Shown here piece after piece: positions 36,784 through 44,356 of a stretch of 64,000 nucleotides of DNA. Source of the stretch: Allokutzneria sp. A3M-2-11 16. Its GTDB lineage: Bacteria > Actinomycetota > Actinomycetes > Mycobacteriales > Pseudonocardiaceae. The notes below the pieces were generated by a model. That model did no database searches and was not told where the DNA came from. It saw nothing but the letters and a program-made list of their open reading frames with translations. The stretch is taken from the NCBI RefSeq assembly GCF_024213555.1, contig NZ_JANAVO010000005.1, positions 186,001 to 250,000 of the forward strand, written 5' to 3'. The first letter of the stretch is position 1. Each line of letters opens with the position of its first letter. Made by a program: the position numbers and the translations under genes.

Positions 36784-37839
36784 GTGCAGCTCTCCACCCG
36801 GCGCGATCTGGCGCCCGACCTGGCCAGGGGCGTGATGCTCAGCCTGATCGCGCTCGCGCACGCGCAGTTCCTGGCCGGCGGTGGCGCGTTCGGCGGTGCG
36901 ACCGCGGCCGTGACGGCGCCGGACAAGCTCGTGCAGGCGCTGCTCACGTTGTTCGTGGACAGCCGCGGTTATCCGTTGTTCGCCGCGCTTTTCGGCTACG
37001 GCATGGTGCTGATCCTGCGCAGGCGCGATCCGAAACAGCTCCGGAAGCGCAGCCTGTGGCTGATCGCATTCGGTTTCCTGCACGTGGTGCTGTTGTTCCC
37101 GGGCGACATCCTGGCGTCGTACGGAATCCTGGCGCTCTGTTTCGCGGGCGCGGTGCACTGGAGCACGCGGCGCATCTTCCTCACCGCGGGGATCGGCGCC
37201 GTTCTCGGCGCGGTCGTCTACGGGCTCGTCATGTCCTCGCCGATGCCGATGCCCGAGGGAGCGCTGCCCACCGATCCGATCTCCTCGGCGCTGATGCGCG
37301 TCACGACCTTCCCGTTGCTGACCCCGTTGAACGCGATCATGTCGATCTGCCCGCTGCTCATCGGCGTCTGGGCAGCACGGGAGCGGGTGCTGGAGAACCC
37401 CGCGCTGCTGCGCCGCGCCGCGAGCATCGGCATCGGCATCGGAGTGCTCGGCGGCATCCCGCAAACCCTTGTCACGACTGGGTTTCTGGCACCTAACCTG
37501 GCCTCGGGCGCGCTGCACACGTTCTCCGGTTACGCGGTCGGCATCGGCTACGGCGCGCTGTTCACGCTGATCGCCCGCAGGCTCCGGCCGGGCCCCGTGG
37601 TCACCGCGCTCACCGCGTGCGGGCAGCGGTCGCTGACCTGCTACCTCGCCCAGTCCGTCGCGTGGTTCATCATCGCCGAGCCGTACCTGTTGAACCTCAA
37701 CGGCCAGTTCAGCGTGGTCGCGGCCGCGGCGCTCGGGGTCGGCGTGTGGGGGCTGACGGTGCTGGTCGCGGCGTGGCTCGGCAAGGCAGGGCGCCCCGGA
37801 CCGGCCGAGGCGCTCCTGCGGCGGCTCGCCTACAGCTGA
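36784..37839 (+). CDS. DUF418 membrane protein, 351 aa
   Basis: GTG 36784 (MQLSTRRDLAPDLARGVMLS) follows GAGGGGGA closely. About ten membrane segments are visible, with LFGYGMVLILRRRDPKQLRK, LWLIAFGFLHVVLLFPGDIL and the C-terminal ACGQRSLTCYLAQSVAWFII, YGALFTLIARRLR characteristic of DUF418/YeiB-like proteins. The function of the family is unknown. It is divergent from tetR with two operators between them. It overlaps the next gene (-) by 10 bp. Confidence 0.85.
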   Translation: MQLSTRRDLAPDLARGVMLSLIALAHAQFLAGGGAFGGATAAVTAPDKLVQALLTLFVDSRGYPLFAALFGYGMVLILRRRDPKQLRKRSLWLIAFGFLHVVLLFPGDILASYGILALCFAGAVHWSTRRIFLTAGIGAVLGAVVYGLVMSSPMPMPEGALPTDPISSALMRVTTFPLLTPLNAIMSICPLLIGVWAARERVLENPALLRRAASIGIGIGVLGGIPQTLVTTGFLAPNLASGALHTFSGYAVGIGYGALFTLIARRLRPGPVVTALTACGQRSLTCYLAQSVAWFIIAEPYLLNLNGQFSVVAAAALGVGVWGLTVLVAAWLGKAGRPGPAEALLRRLAYS

Positions 37840-38528
37840 CGGAGTTCGGCGATGCGGCGCTGCTCGTCCGGTGACTCGACGCCCATGGCCTCGGCCCGGT
37901 CGAGCAGCTGCCCGACCCGCGCGTCGTCTCCGAGCCGCACCGCGAGGTCCGCGCGCAGCACCAGCGCGCGGAAGAGCACCTCGTCCGGGGTGGGCTCCCC
38001 CGCGCCGAAGGCGGCGTCGAGGATGCGCGCGGCGGACTCCGGGTCCTGGCGGGAGTCGGCCAGCATCGTCGCGGTGTGCAGCGCCCGCTCCAGCCTGGAC
38101 TGCCCGGCGCGGGTCTCCTTGGTGGCCAGGCCGTTGCTCGCCGGGCCGATGGCCTGGCCGATGCGGACGTGGTTGCCGCTGGGGTCGATCACGATGAACT
38201 GCCGCACTCCGAAGGACATGTCCTTGAGCGGGTTGATCCGCGGGTAGCCCCGCGCGGGCACCTTGCCCAGCGCCGCGCGCAGGCCGCCGGTGAACGCCGC
38301 GTAGAGCGCGTCGACGTCGTCGGTGTGCACGTAGCAGGTGCTGTAGTTGTCCGAGGGCTCCTGCTTCAGCGTGAAGAAGTCGAGCACGACGTCCTCGCCC
38401 CAGCGCAGGCTGACGTAGGTGTTCGGACGTGTCTGCTGGTAGGCCACCTCGAATCCGAGTGCGGTGTAGAAGGTGACGGTCTCGGTGATCGATCGGCTGG
38501 GCAGCATTGGCCTCATCCGCTCCGGCAT
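37830..38528 (-). CDS. VOC (glyoxalase/bleomycin-resistance fold) protein with helical extension, 232 aa
   Basis: Residues 1-125 form a VOC domain (MLPSRSITETVTFYTALGFE, TYVSLRWGEDVVLDFFTLKQ, FIVIDPSGNHVRIGQAIG). Residues 130-232 are a helical, TPR-like tail (LERALHTATMLADSRQDPES, LRADLAVRLGDDARVGQLLD) not usual in single-domain VOC proteins. Two CTCAAGNTTGAG palindromes lie directly upstream. It follows the PPOX gene by 43 bp. Function unknown; drug binding or a dioxygenase-like role are both possible. Confidence 0.8.
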   Translation of the reverse strand: MPERMRPMLPSRSITETVTFYTALGFEVAYQQTRPNTYVSLRWGEDVVLDFFTLKQEPSDNYSTCYVHTDDVDALYAAFTGGLRAALGKVPARGYPRINPLKDMSFGVRQFIVIDPSGNHVRIGQAIGPASNGLATKETRAGQSRLERALHTATMLADSRQDPESAARILDAAFGAGEPTPDEVLFRALVLRADLAVRLGDDARVGQLLDRAEAMGVESPDEQRRIAELRQL

Positions 38529-38537
38529 GCGGCTCCC

Positions 38538-38583
38538 CTCAAGTTTGAGTGGCCGACCCTAGCCCGGGTGCTCAAGCTTGAGC
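38538..38583. promoter_or_regulatory. Pair of CTCAAG/CTTGAG palindromes
   Basis: CTCAAGTTTGAG (38538-38549) and GCTCAAGCTTGAGC (38570-38583) lie 21 bp apart in the short gap before the VOC gene; the second overlaps the stop codon of the PPOX gene. The paired spacing, with centres 33 bp apart (about three helical turns), suggests a cooperative repressor. Confidence 0.5.
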
Positions 38584-39021
38584 AAGGGTGGTGCCGGTGA
38601 CGCTGTCCGCCTTGACGCGCAGCACCAGCCGCTGTTCGGCGACCATCTCGGCGAGGAAGGCGGCCTCGTCCGGGACCTCGCCCGCCATCGCCAGCAGCTC
38701 GCGTCCCGTCGCGTCGCCGGGCGTGGTGCTCACCTCGGAGACCTCGCCGACGCCTTCGACCACGGTAAAGGTCATGTGGTCCGGGGCGGCCACGTGCAGC
38801 GCCGCCCGCGGGTGCCGTCGCACGTGCCCCGGCTTGGCCCGGCTCGCGGTGGTGGAGATCCGCACGACGCGCTCGGCCGGGTCCCACCGGTAGAGCATCG
38901 TGGTCAGGTGCGGCGTCCCGTCCTTCTTGACGGTCGCCACCACACCGAACTGGTGTGCTGCGAGGAGTTCGTCGATCTCGGTCTCGCCGAGGGACCGTGG
39001 CTTCGGCTTGTCGTCGCTCAT
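38572..39021 (-). CDS. PPOX-class (flavin/F420-binding) oxidoreductase-like protein, 149 aa
   Basis: ATG 39021 gives MSDDKPKPRSLGETEIDELL. The split-barrel fold is marked by FGVVATVKKDGTPHLTTMLY, RVVRISTTASRAKPGHVRRH and PRAALHVAAPDHMTFTVVEG. Such PPOX proteins in actinomycetes bind FMN or F420; which applies here is not clear. Upstream on the same strand are a hairpin repeat and a micro-ORF. Confidence 0.85.
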   Translation of the reverse strand: MSDDKPKPRSLGETEIDELLAAHQFGVVATVKKDGTPHLTTMLYRWDPAERVVRISTTASRAKPGHVRRHPRAALHVAAPDHMTFTVVEGVGEVSEVSTTPGDATGRELLAMAGEVPDEAAFLAEMVAEQRLVLRVKADSVTGTTLAQA

Positions 39022-39169
39022 GCCCCAGATCCTGCGCTCCGGACGCACCGCCGTGAAGAAGGCACTTTTCTGTGACGGGGTAACACCGATGTGACCGCCC
39101 CCGTCCCGCACGCCCACCTCCACCCCCGCGCGCCTGATCCCGCGCTGAGGTCGCCAAATAACCCGTTTC

Positions 39170-39227
39170 GTACTCTTGTCGGGATTTGGGAGCGCTCTTT
39201 TTCCCGTTATGAGTACGAAACGGGGTT
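39170..39227 (-). repeat. GTTTCGTACTC hairpin repeat, copy c
   Basis: An inverted repeat read on the minus strand with the same asymmetric inner parts as copies d-f (ATAACGGG on the 5' side, CCCGACAA on the 3' side, GAGCGCTC centre). It begins 2 nt behind the micro-ORF TAG at 39230. Confidence 0.85.
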
Positions 39228-39229
39228 CT

Positions 39230-39277
39230 CTAGGTTGCGTCCGCCTCGTGTTGGGTCTGGGGGCGGTTGGGGCGCAT
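39230..39277 (-). CDS. 15-codon leaderless micro-ORF, copy 2
   Basis: ATG 39277 reads MRPNRPQTQHEADAT then TAG. On the minus strand TAAACT ends 6 nt upstream. It shares MxPNRPxTQ with the copy at 1226 and R5, T8, A12 with all intact copies, and is followed directly by hairpin copy c. It lies between a VOC gene and the PPOX gene on the same strand. Confidence 0.5.
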   Translation of the reverse strand: MRPNRPQTQHEADAT

Positions 39278-39301
39278 GGGGTCAGTTTACGTGGTGGCGG
39301 G

Positions 39302-39670
39302 CTAGGAGTCGTGTTTGCGGCTCAGGACGCAGAACTCGTTGCCTTCGGGGTCGCCGAGCACGGCCCAGCCGGTGCCGTCCGGTTCGCGCTTGTCCTCCAG
39401 GAGCGTCGCGCCGATGCCGAGCAGGCGTTCGATCTCGGCGTCGCGCGGGCGGTCGGGGCGCAGGCACACGTGGACGCGGTTCTTCACGGCCTTTCCCTCG
39501 GGCACGCGTTGGAAGTACAGGTTCATCCCGGTGGGCAGTTCGATCACCGTCTCCTCGTCGCCGGGCCGGTCCTCCTCGTGCTGCGGATGGCCGACGACCT
39601 GTTCCCAGAACGCGGCGAGCTCGTACGGGTTCGCGCAGTCGAAAGCGACGTTGTAGACGGTCGATGCCAC
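39302..39670 (-). CDS. VOC family protein, 122 aa
   Basis: A single small VOC domain: MASTVYNVAFDCANPYELAA, FWEQVVGHPQ, ETVIELPTGMNLYFQRVPEG and TGWAVLGDPEGNEFCVLSRK. It is of the glyoxalase-like domain type common in Streptomyces, function unknown. A strong terminator separates it from the monooxygenase upstream. Confidence 0.83.
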   Translation of the reverse strand: MASTVYNVAFDCANPYELAAFWEQVVGHPQHEEDRPGDEETVIELPTGMNLYFQRVPEGKAVKNRVHVCLRPDRPRDAEIERLLGIGATLLEDKREPDGTGWAVLGDPEGNEFCVLSRKHDS

Positions 39671-39684
39671 AGGTCCTCCCAGAG

Positions 39685-39715
39685 CCGGGTGGCGCGATTG
39701 TGGCGCGCCACCCGG
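39685..39715 (-). terminator. Hairpin terminator behind the flavin monooxygenase gene
   Basis: CCGGGTGGCGCG (39685-39696) and CGCGCCACCCGG (39704-39715) form a perfect 12-bp stem with a 7-nt loop, 12 bp past the stop codon at 39728. Confidence 0.8.
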
Positions 39716-39727
39716 CCGGTGTCTCGT

Positions 39728-40921
39728 CTATTTCGCGACGCGCGCGTCCCAGTCGATGCGGTAGTCGTACTGCCACGCGAGCTGGTCCGGCTTGGTGAAC
39801 AACCGCATCATCGGCGGCATCAGCAGATCGCGCAGGACCCGCGCCACCGGTCCCGCGGCCTTGTTGCGGTTCGTGCGTTCGGCCGCGGCCGTGATGCGCT
39901 CGACGCGTTCGCGCCGCAGTCCTTCGTAGGCGGGGAAGGCGTCCTCGATCGGCAGATCGCGCAGGCACCGGGCGAGGTGGATCGCGCCTTCGATGGCCTG
40001 CGAAGCACCCTGGCCGGAGCTGGGTGAGGGCACGTGCGCGGCGTCTCCGATCAGCACGACGCGGCCGCGGTGCCAGCGCGGTGCGGGGCGCATGATCTCC
40101 AGGGTCCCGGTGGTCACGCACAGCTCGGGTGAGCTGCCGCGCAGGATCGGCACGGCCGGAGTCCTGTCCCCGGCGAAGGTCTCCTCCAGCACGCGCAGCC
40201 ACGTGTCGAGGCCGACCGCCTGCGCGTCGGCGATGGTCAGGAACTCCTTGCGCGGGAGGTTGGCGAACCACCCGACACGGCCGCTGGGCGCCACGGTGTA
40301 GCTGAAGAAGGCGCGTTTGCCGAAGACGAAGTTCATCGCCCCGTCGGTGTAGGGGATCTTCGCCTCCGACCAGCCGCCGAAGCCGACGAGGCCGGTGGAG
40401 CTCGGTCCGGGTGCGGACGGGTCGATCATCGCGCGCACCGAGGAGCGGACGCCGTCGGCGCCGACGAGGATGTCCGCGGTCGCGGTCGATCCGTCCACAA
40501 AGGACGCGGTGACGCTGTCGCCGTTGTCGTGCAAGGATTTCAGGCGCGCCCCGAACTCGATCTTCACTCCGGCGCGCGTCGCGGTGTCGCACAGGGCGCG
40601 GTAGAGGTCCGAGCGCCAGACGGTGTGCATGATCGGCGGCCCGCCGGTCTCGCCGAAGCGGGCGAGTTCCTTGCCGGTCCAGCTGCGCATCACCATGGAC
40701 GGGACCGGGATGCCGATGTCGCGGACCGCTTCGTCGGCGCCGACGAGGCCGAGCGCGTGCAGGCCGTTGGGCGCGAGGCCGAGGCCGCCGCCGACTCCGT
40801 CCGCCGGGCCGGGGTGGGCTTCGTAGACGGTCGCTTCGATGCCGGCTCGCTGAAGTGCCATCGCGGCGACCGGTCCGGCGATGCCGCCGCCGATCACCAG
40901 TGCTGTTCTTGCCTTGGGCAT
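39728..40921 (-). CDS. FAD-dependent monooxygenase, 397 aa
   Basis: A group A flavin hydroxylase with GGGIAGPVAAMALQRAG near 11, LVGADGVRSSVRAMID (DG motif) and GRVVLIGDAAHVPSPSSGQG (GD motif). It lacks a thioredoxin-like tail, so it belongs to the shorter TetX/PHBH-like class of about 400 residues. AAGGGGA precedes the ATG. Such enzymes oxidise aromatic metabolites or antibiotics; the substrate is unknown. A padR gene lies 148 bp upstream on the same strand. Confidence 0.88.
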   Translation of the reverse strand: MPKARTALVIGGGIAGPVAAMALQRAGIEATVYEAHPGPADGVGGGLGLAPNGLHALGLVGADEAVRDIGIPVPSMVMRSWTGKELARFGETGGPPIMHTVWRSDLYRALCDTATRAGVKIEFGARLKSLHDNGDSVTASFVDGSTATADILVGADGVRSSVRAMIDPSAPGPSSTGLVGFGGWSEAKIPYTDGAMNFVFGKRAFFSYTVAPSGRVGWFANLPRKEFLTIADAQAVGLDTWLRVLEETFAGDRTPAVPILRGSSPELCVTTGTLEIMRPAPRWHRGRVVLIGDAAHVPSPSSGQGASQAIEGAIHLARCLRDLPIEDAFPAYEGLRRERVERITAAAERTNRNKAAGPVARVLRDLLMPPMMRLFTKPDQLAWQYDYRIDWDARVAK

Positions 40922-41069
40922 GTCTCCCCTTCACAGGTGCGCGCGAGGGGAGCCCGGCTATTGTTGCGGTTGCCACCTTGTGGCCGGTTCCCCCGCGCGG
41001 GGTTTCGGTTCGAGGTCGAGGGCTCCGGCGGCGGTGTTGCAGCACCCCCGCCGGGGCCCGTTCTTCTTG

Positions 41070-41714
41070 TCAGTCCTTGACGCTGCCCCTCTCGGCCATC
41101 TCCGCCAGCTCGGCGGGCAGCTCTCCGGTCTCGTGGAAGCGCCGCCACACCTCGATGCCCGCGAAGGTGCCCGCGCCCAGTTCGTCCAGCAGCGCCCGCA
41201 CCCACGTGAGTTCGGCGTCCAGCAGCGCGAGTTCGTACTCGTTCTCGATGAGGAACAGCCGGGGCATCTCGCCGGAGTGGCGCTCGTGGGCGGCGCGCTT
41301 GTCGTCGGTCTCCTCTTCCAGGAGCGCGAGCCGTTGGCGCAGCAGGCGTTCGACCTCGTCGGGGGCCAGCGCGGCGAGCACCGAGAGCCCCGCCTGGAAC
41401 CGCGTGCGCTCGCGCTCGGGCACCGAGATGAGCTCGCGCACCCAGTCGACCATTTCCGCGCGGCCGTCGTCGGTGATGCGGTAGATCGTGCGTTCCGGGC
41501 GTGCGCCCTGCCGCACGGTCTCCACCGCTTCGATCAGCCCGTGCTTCTCCATGTTGCGGACCACCGTGTAGAGCGAGCCCCACTTGATGCCCATGTCCGC
41601 TTCCTTGCCGCGGGCGCGCAGCATCGAGGCCATCTCGTAGGGGTGCATGGGGCGCTGCACGAGGACCGAGAGCACCGCGAGCGCCATCAGGTTGCCGACC
41701 TTGCGCCGCGCCAT
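41070..41714 (-). CDS. PadR family regulator, 214 aa
   Basis: ATG 41714 (MARRKVGNLMALAVLSVLVQ) is chosen because GGAGG lies 8 nt upstream; GTG 41723 would leave no spacing. The winged HTH is residues 10-85 (RPMHPYEMASMLRARGKEAD, IKWGSLYTVVRNMEKHGLIE, RTIYRITDDGRAEMVDWV), and the long C-terminal coiled coil is typical of PadR-s2/AphA-like members. It is divergent from a DrrAB exporter with ACTCGT-TG-ACGAGT between them, so it probably represses the exporter until a drug binds. Confidence 0.88.
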   Translation of the reverse strand: MARRKVGNLMALAVLSVLVQRPMHPYEMASMLRARGKEADMGIKWGSLYTVVRNMEKHGLIEAVETVRQGARPERTIYRITDDGRAEMVDWVRELISVPERERTRFQAGLSVLAALAPDEVERLLRQRLALLEEETDDKRAAHERHSGEMPRLFLIENEYELALLDAELTWVRALLDELGAGTFAGIEVWRRFHETGELPAELAEMAERGSVKD

Positions 41715-41729
41715 CCGGACCACCTCCTT

Positions 41730-41743
41730 ACTCGTTGACGAGT
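41730..41743. promoter_or_regulatory. Probable PadR operator
   Basis: ACTCGT-TG-ACGAGT is a perfect 6-bp dyad 15 bp before the padR ATG; a looser outer dyad TACTCG...CGAGTA extends to about 41758. PadR proteins bind this type of site. Confidence 0.55.
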
Positions 41744-41832
41744 ATACGTCTGCGAGTACTGCTGGGCCAGTAATTTTTCTTCACCTGGGAAAACGCATTC
41801 GTGCCATCCTGTTCGCGCAGGTCAGAGCAAAC

Positions 41833-41952
41833 ATGAATGGCGTCTTCACGTTTGACAGCGGCTGCGCGGCCATTCAGGATGAATTCCTCGCCCACATAAC
41901 CCCTCACCAGGGGTTTCTCGCCATGCCCAGAACCACTCGCAAGGAGGGGTAG
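41833..41952 (+). CDS. Possible 39-aa leader peptide of the ABC exporter
   Basis: ATG 41833 reads MNGVFTFDSGCAAIQDEFLA and ends ...MPRTTRKEG with TAG directly touching the ATG of the ABC ATPase gene; its last codons contain the ATPase RBS (AAGGAGGGG). A hairpin AACCCCT-CACC-AGGGGTT lies within it. The 41755-41900 stretch is clearly less GC-rich than its surroundings. It could be a translated leader that couples or attenuates exporter expression, or chance. No good RBS precedes its ATG. Confidence 0.3.
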   Translation: MNGVFTFDSGCAAIQDEFLAHITPHQGFLAMPRTTRKEG

Positions 41953-42909
41953 ATGATCCATGCCCGAAAACTGGCCAAGCGCTTCAAGGTCAGACGGGGA
42001 GGTGTCGTCGAGGCCGTCCGCGGCATCGACCTGGACGTCGAGCGCGGCCAGCTGGTCGCCGTGCTCGGTCCGAACGGCGCGGGGAAGTCGACCACGCTGC
42101 GCATGCTCACCACGCTGTTGCCGCCGACGTCGGGCACAGCGACCGTCGCGGGGCGCGACATCGCCACCGATCCCGCCGGGGTGCGGGATCGGATCGGCTA
42201 CGTCGGCCAGCTCTCCAGCGCGGGCGAGAACTACCGCGTGCGCGACGAGATCGTCACGCAGGGGCTCGCCTACGGACTGTCTCGGTCCGCCGCCCGGCGC
42301 CGCGCGGACGAGATGCTGGACCTGCTCGACCTCCGGCCGATGGCGCTGCGCCACCCGGGCAGCCTCTCCGGTGGCCAGCGGCGGCGGCTGGACATCGCGA
42401 TCGGCCTGGTGCACCGGCCGGAGCTGCTGTTCCTGGACGAGCCCTCGACCGGCCTGGACCCGCACAACCGGGCCAACGTGTGGGAGCACGTGCTGCGGCT
42501 GCGGGAGCAGTACGGCACCACGATCGTGCTCACCACGCACTACCTGGAGGAGGCCGACACGATGGCCGAACGGGTGGTGATCATCGACAACGGCCGGATC
42601 ATCGCCGACGGCACGGCCGGTGGGCTCAAGAGCGAGCTGGCCGGGGACAGCCTCGAAGTCACCACGGCGACGGAGGCCGACGCGCTGCGAGCTGCCGACG
42701 TCGGGGTGTTCTTCGGTGATGTGACAAGGGAATCGACGACCGTGCGGGTCCGGGTGACCCGCGCGGACACCGCGTTGCCGGAGTTCCTGCGCGTGCTCGG
42801 CGAGAAGGACGTGCGGGCGGTGACGGCGACCTCGGCCCGTCCGACGCTGGACGACGTGTTCCTGGCGCTGACCGGGCGCAGCCTGCGCGAGGACGAGGTG
42901 GCGGCATGA
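41953..42909 (+). CDS. DrrA-type ABC exporter ATPase, 318 aa
   Basis: AAGGAGGGG lies 3 nt before ATG 41953. Walker A GPNGAGKST near 40, signature LSGGQRRRLDIAIGL, Walker B LLFLDEPSTGLDPHNR, and the DrrA-type C-terminal extension (ATSARPTLDDVFLALTGRSL, the LDDVFL CREEM-like motif) are all present. It resembles daunorubicin-resistance DrrA and would energise export of a hydrophobic drug. The permease gene overlaps it by 4 bp. Confidence 0.92.
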   Translation: MIHARKLAKRFKVRRGGVVEAVRGIDLDVERGQLVAVLGPNGAGKSTTLRMLTTLLPPTSGTATVAGRDIATDPAGVRDRIGYVGQLSSAGENYRVRDEIVTQGLAYGLSRSAARRRADEMLDLLDLRPMALRHPGSLSGGQRRRLDIAIGLVHRPELLFLDEPSTGLDPHNRANVWEHVLRLREQYGTTIVLTTHYLEEADTMAERVVIIDNGRIIADGTAGGLKSELAGDSLEVTTATEADALRAADVGVFFGDVTRESTTVRVRVTRADTALPEFLRVLGEKDVRAVTATSARPTLDDVFLALTGRSLREDEVAA

Positions 42910-43655
42910 AGAAACTGTTGTGGGACACCAGGACCGTGTTCCTGCGCGAGCTGATGCCCACGTTGCGGGCGCCCAGCTCGCTGATCTGGACGATGGGCCA
43001 GCCGCTGCTGTTCCTGATCCTGTTCGGGTCGCTGCTGGCCGGTTCGCAGGGCGGGGTCTCGCCGTGGCAGTGGTTCGTCCCGGGAATCCTGATCATGATG
43101 TGCCTGTCCGGGCCGATGATGTCCGGCTACACGTTGCTGACCGAGCTGATGAGCGGGTCCTTCGAACGCATCCTGGTCAGCCCGATCGACCGCTCCGCGC
43201 TGCTGTTCGGCCGCACGCTCAAGGAGTTCCTGCTGTTGCTCGTGCAGGCACTGCTGATCATCGCGGTGGCCACGCCACTGGGGTTCGAGCTGTTCCCGCT
43301 CGGCGTGCTGGCGGGGCTGATCCTGTTGGTGGTGTTCGGTTCCGGGCTGATCGCGCTGTCCTACGTGCTGGCGATCGCGTCGCGGCCGAGCGGGGAGCTG
43401 TTCTACGGCGTCACCCAGATGGTCATGTTCCCGGTGCTGCTGCTGTCGGGTGTGCTGTTGCCGGTGCAGTCCGGGCCGGACTGGCTGCGGGTGATCGCGT
43501 CGCTGAACCCGGTGTCCTACCTCGTCGACGCCGAACGGGCGTTGTTCGCCGGGAACTTCGCCGAGCCCGCCGTGCTGCACGGGGCGGTGACCGCCTTCGG
43601 TTTCGCCGCGGTCGGGCTGTTCTTCGGGACCCGGGCCATGCGCAAGGGGATATGA
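42906..43655 (+). CDS. DrrB-type ABC-2 permease, 249 aa
   Basis: ATG 42906 overlaps the ATPase stop (ATGA). Six membrane segments with the ABC-2 signature MSGSFERILVSPIDRSALLF and GRTLKEFLLLLVQALLIIAV; LPVQSGPDWLRVIASLNPVS, YLVDAERALFAGNF matches DrrB and other daunorubicin-type permeases. With 41953 it forms a drug exporter under likely PadR control. Confidence 0.9.
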   Translation: MKKLLWDTRTVFLRELMPTLRAPSSLIWTMGQPLLFLILFGSLLAGSQGGVSPWQWFVPGILIMMCLSGPMMSGYTLLTELMSGSFERILVSPIDRSALLFGRTLKEFLLLLVQALLIIAVATPLGFELFPLGVLAGLILLVVFGSGLIALSYVLAIASRPSGELFYGVTQMVMFPVLLLSGVLLPVQSGPDWLRVIASLNPVSYLVDAERALFAGNFAEPAVLHGAVTAFGFAAVGLFFGTRAMRKGI

Positions 43656-43683
43656 GCGACGACACGCGGTATCTGGGGATGAG

Positions 43684-43711
43684 TTGCGGAGGAGACCACT
43701 AGATGTAGTAT
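43684..43711 (+). promoter_or_regulatory. Likely promoter of the riboswitch-nrdAB transcript
   Basis: TTGCGG (43684-43689), 16 nt, TAGTAT (43706-43711) places a start site near 43718, just before the cobalamin riboswitch. Confidence 0.45.
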
Positions 43712-43734
43712 TCCCCGCGTCGATGGTTCGCGGT

Positions 43735-43905
43735 CCCCAACGGGGCGGCGAGGCAACAGGGAACCCGGTGCGACTCCGGGACTGCCCCGCAGCGGTGAGT
43801 GGGAACGAACGCCGTCATGAGCACTGGGCCGCGGCCCGGGAAGCGACGGCAAGTAGGACGGCCGGTTCTCCGGTGAGTGCCCACGAGTCCGAAGACCTGC
43901 CGTCG
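43735..43905 (+). promoter_or_regulatory. Cobalamin riboswitch upstream of nrdAB
   Basis: Conserved cobalamin-aptamer elements appear in order: GAACCCGGTGCGACTCCGGG, ACTGCCCCGCAGCGGTGAGT, the central GGGAACGAACGCCGTCATGA, GGAAGCGACGGCAAGTAGGA, and the 3' B12-box side GAGTCCGAAGACCTGCC. Adenosylcobalamin binding would switch off the class I reductase when B12 allows a class II enzyme to work; this arrangement is known for Streptomyces nrdABS. The aptamer is about 450 nt from nrdA, so the leader is long. Confidence 0.93.
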
Positions 43906-43945
43906 ATGGGTGCGCCGACCGGCGCGCCCGGATCCGTGGCCTCGC

Positions 43946-43999
43946 GGGAGGGCCGAGCGGACGACCGTCAGCCCTGCACGGGCTCGGGTCGGCCCTCTC
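43946..43999 (+). promoter_or_regulatory. Hairpin behind the aptamer, candidate expression platform
   Basis: GAGGGCCGA (43948-43956) pairs with TCGGCCCTC (43989-43997), with an inner GCCC-TGCAC-GGGC stem. It ends about 25 nt before a GAGGAG ribosome-binding site, so it may terminate transcription or alter translation of the short ORF that follows. Confidence 0.45.
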
Positions 44000-44035
44000 C
44001 CCCGCGCGGCCTTCCCAGCGAACGAGGAGAGCGCC

Positions 44036-44107
44036 GTGCACACCGCCCCGGCCCGTCCAGGCATACCCGGCTGTTCTGCCTCGCCCCTCACTGTGGCGCT
44101 CTTCTAG
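44036..44107 (+). CDS. Possible 23-aa peptide in the riboswitch leader
   Basis: GTG 44036 with GAGGAG 6 nt upstream reads MHTAPARPGIPGCSASPLTV and three more residues before TAG. The RBS is among the best in the region, which is why I note it; codon content is otherwise uninformative. It lies between the aptamer and a palindromic repeat, 250 nt before nrdA. It could be a regulatory leader peptide or chance. Confidence 0.25.
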   Translation: MHTAPARPGIPGCSASPLTVALF

Positions 44108-44123
44108 TCGTCACCGGGGTAGG

Positions 44124-44241
44124 CCGGTCTTCAAGACCCCCGAACCCCCTCCCGCAGCGTCTTCAACCGCCCCCAACCCCGCGCGGGGTGTGTAGCGGTT
44201 AGCGACCTCTGGGACGGGGGTGCGGCGTACTTGAAGACCGG
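44124..44241. repeat. Large palindromic repeat, family 2, copy 2
   Basis: Ends CCGGTCTTCAAG (44124-44135) and CTTGAAGACCGG (44230-44241) are a perfect 12-bp inverted pair. ACCGGGGT just outside, CCCCCGAACCCCC, and GCGACCTCTGGGACGGGG inside match copy 1 at 12-136, but the inner 21-bp stem of copy 1 has decayed here. It lies within the long nrdA leader, so it may affect read-through between the riboswitch and nrdA. Confidence 0.7.
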
Positions 44242-44356
44242 CGGACCCCGGCGTTTCGTTCGACCTCCCAACGGGTTTCGCTTGCCGACGCTGCTGTCCG
44301 GGCGCTCGGCGGGTGGCGCCTGCCCTCATCCCGGCGACCTTTCTGGAGTTCCTTCT

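Noticed and set aside
43652-43702. A 16-codon ORF (MSDDTRYLGMSCGGDH) overlapping the DrrB stop as ATGA.
   Set aside because: It is too short to judge, has no relatives in the window, and the sequence is needed for the promoter and leader of nrdA. Probably chance.
43703-43708. A start-stop ATG-TAG with GGAGGAG upstream.
   Set aside because: The TAG belongs to a TAGTAT -10 box with a TTGCGG -35 at 16 nt, so the arrangement is explained by the promoter of the riboswitch transcript.
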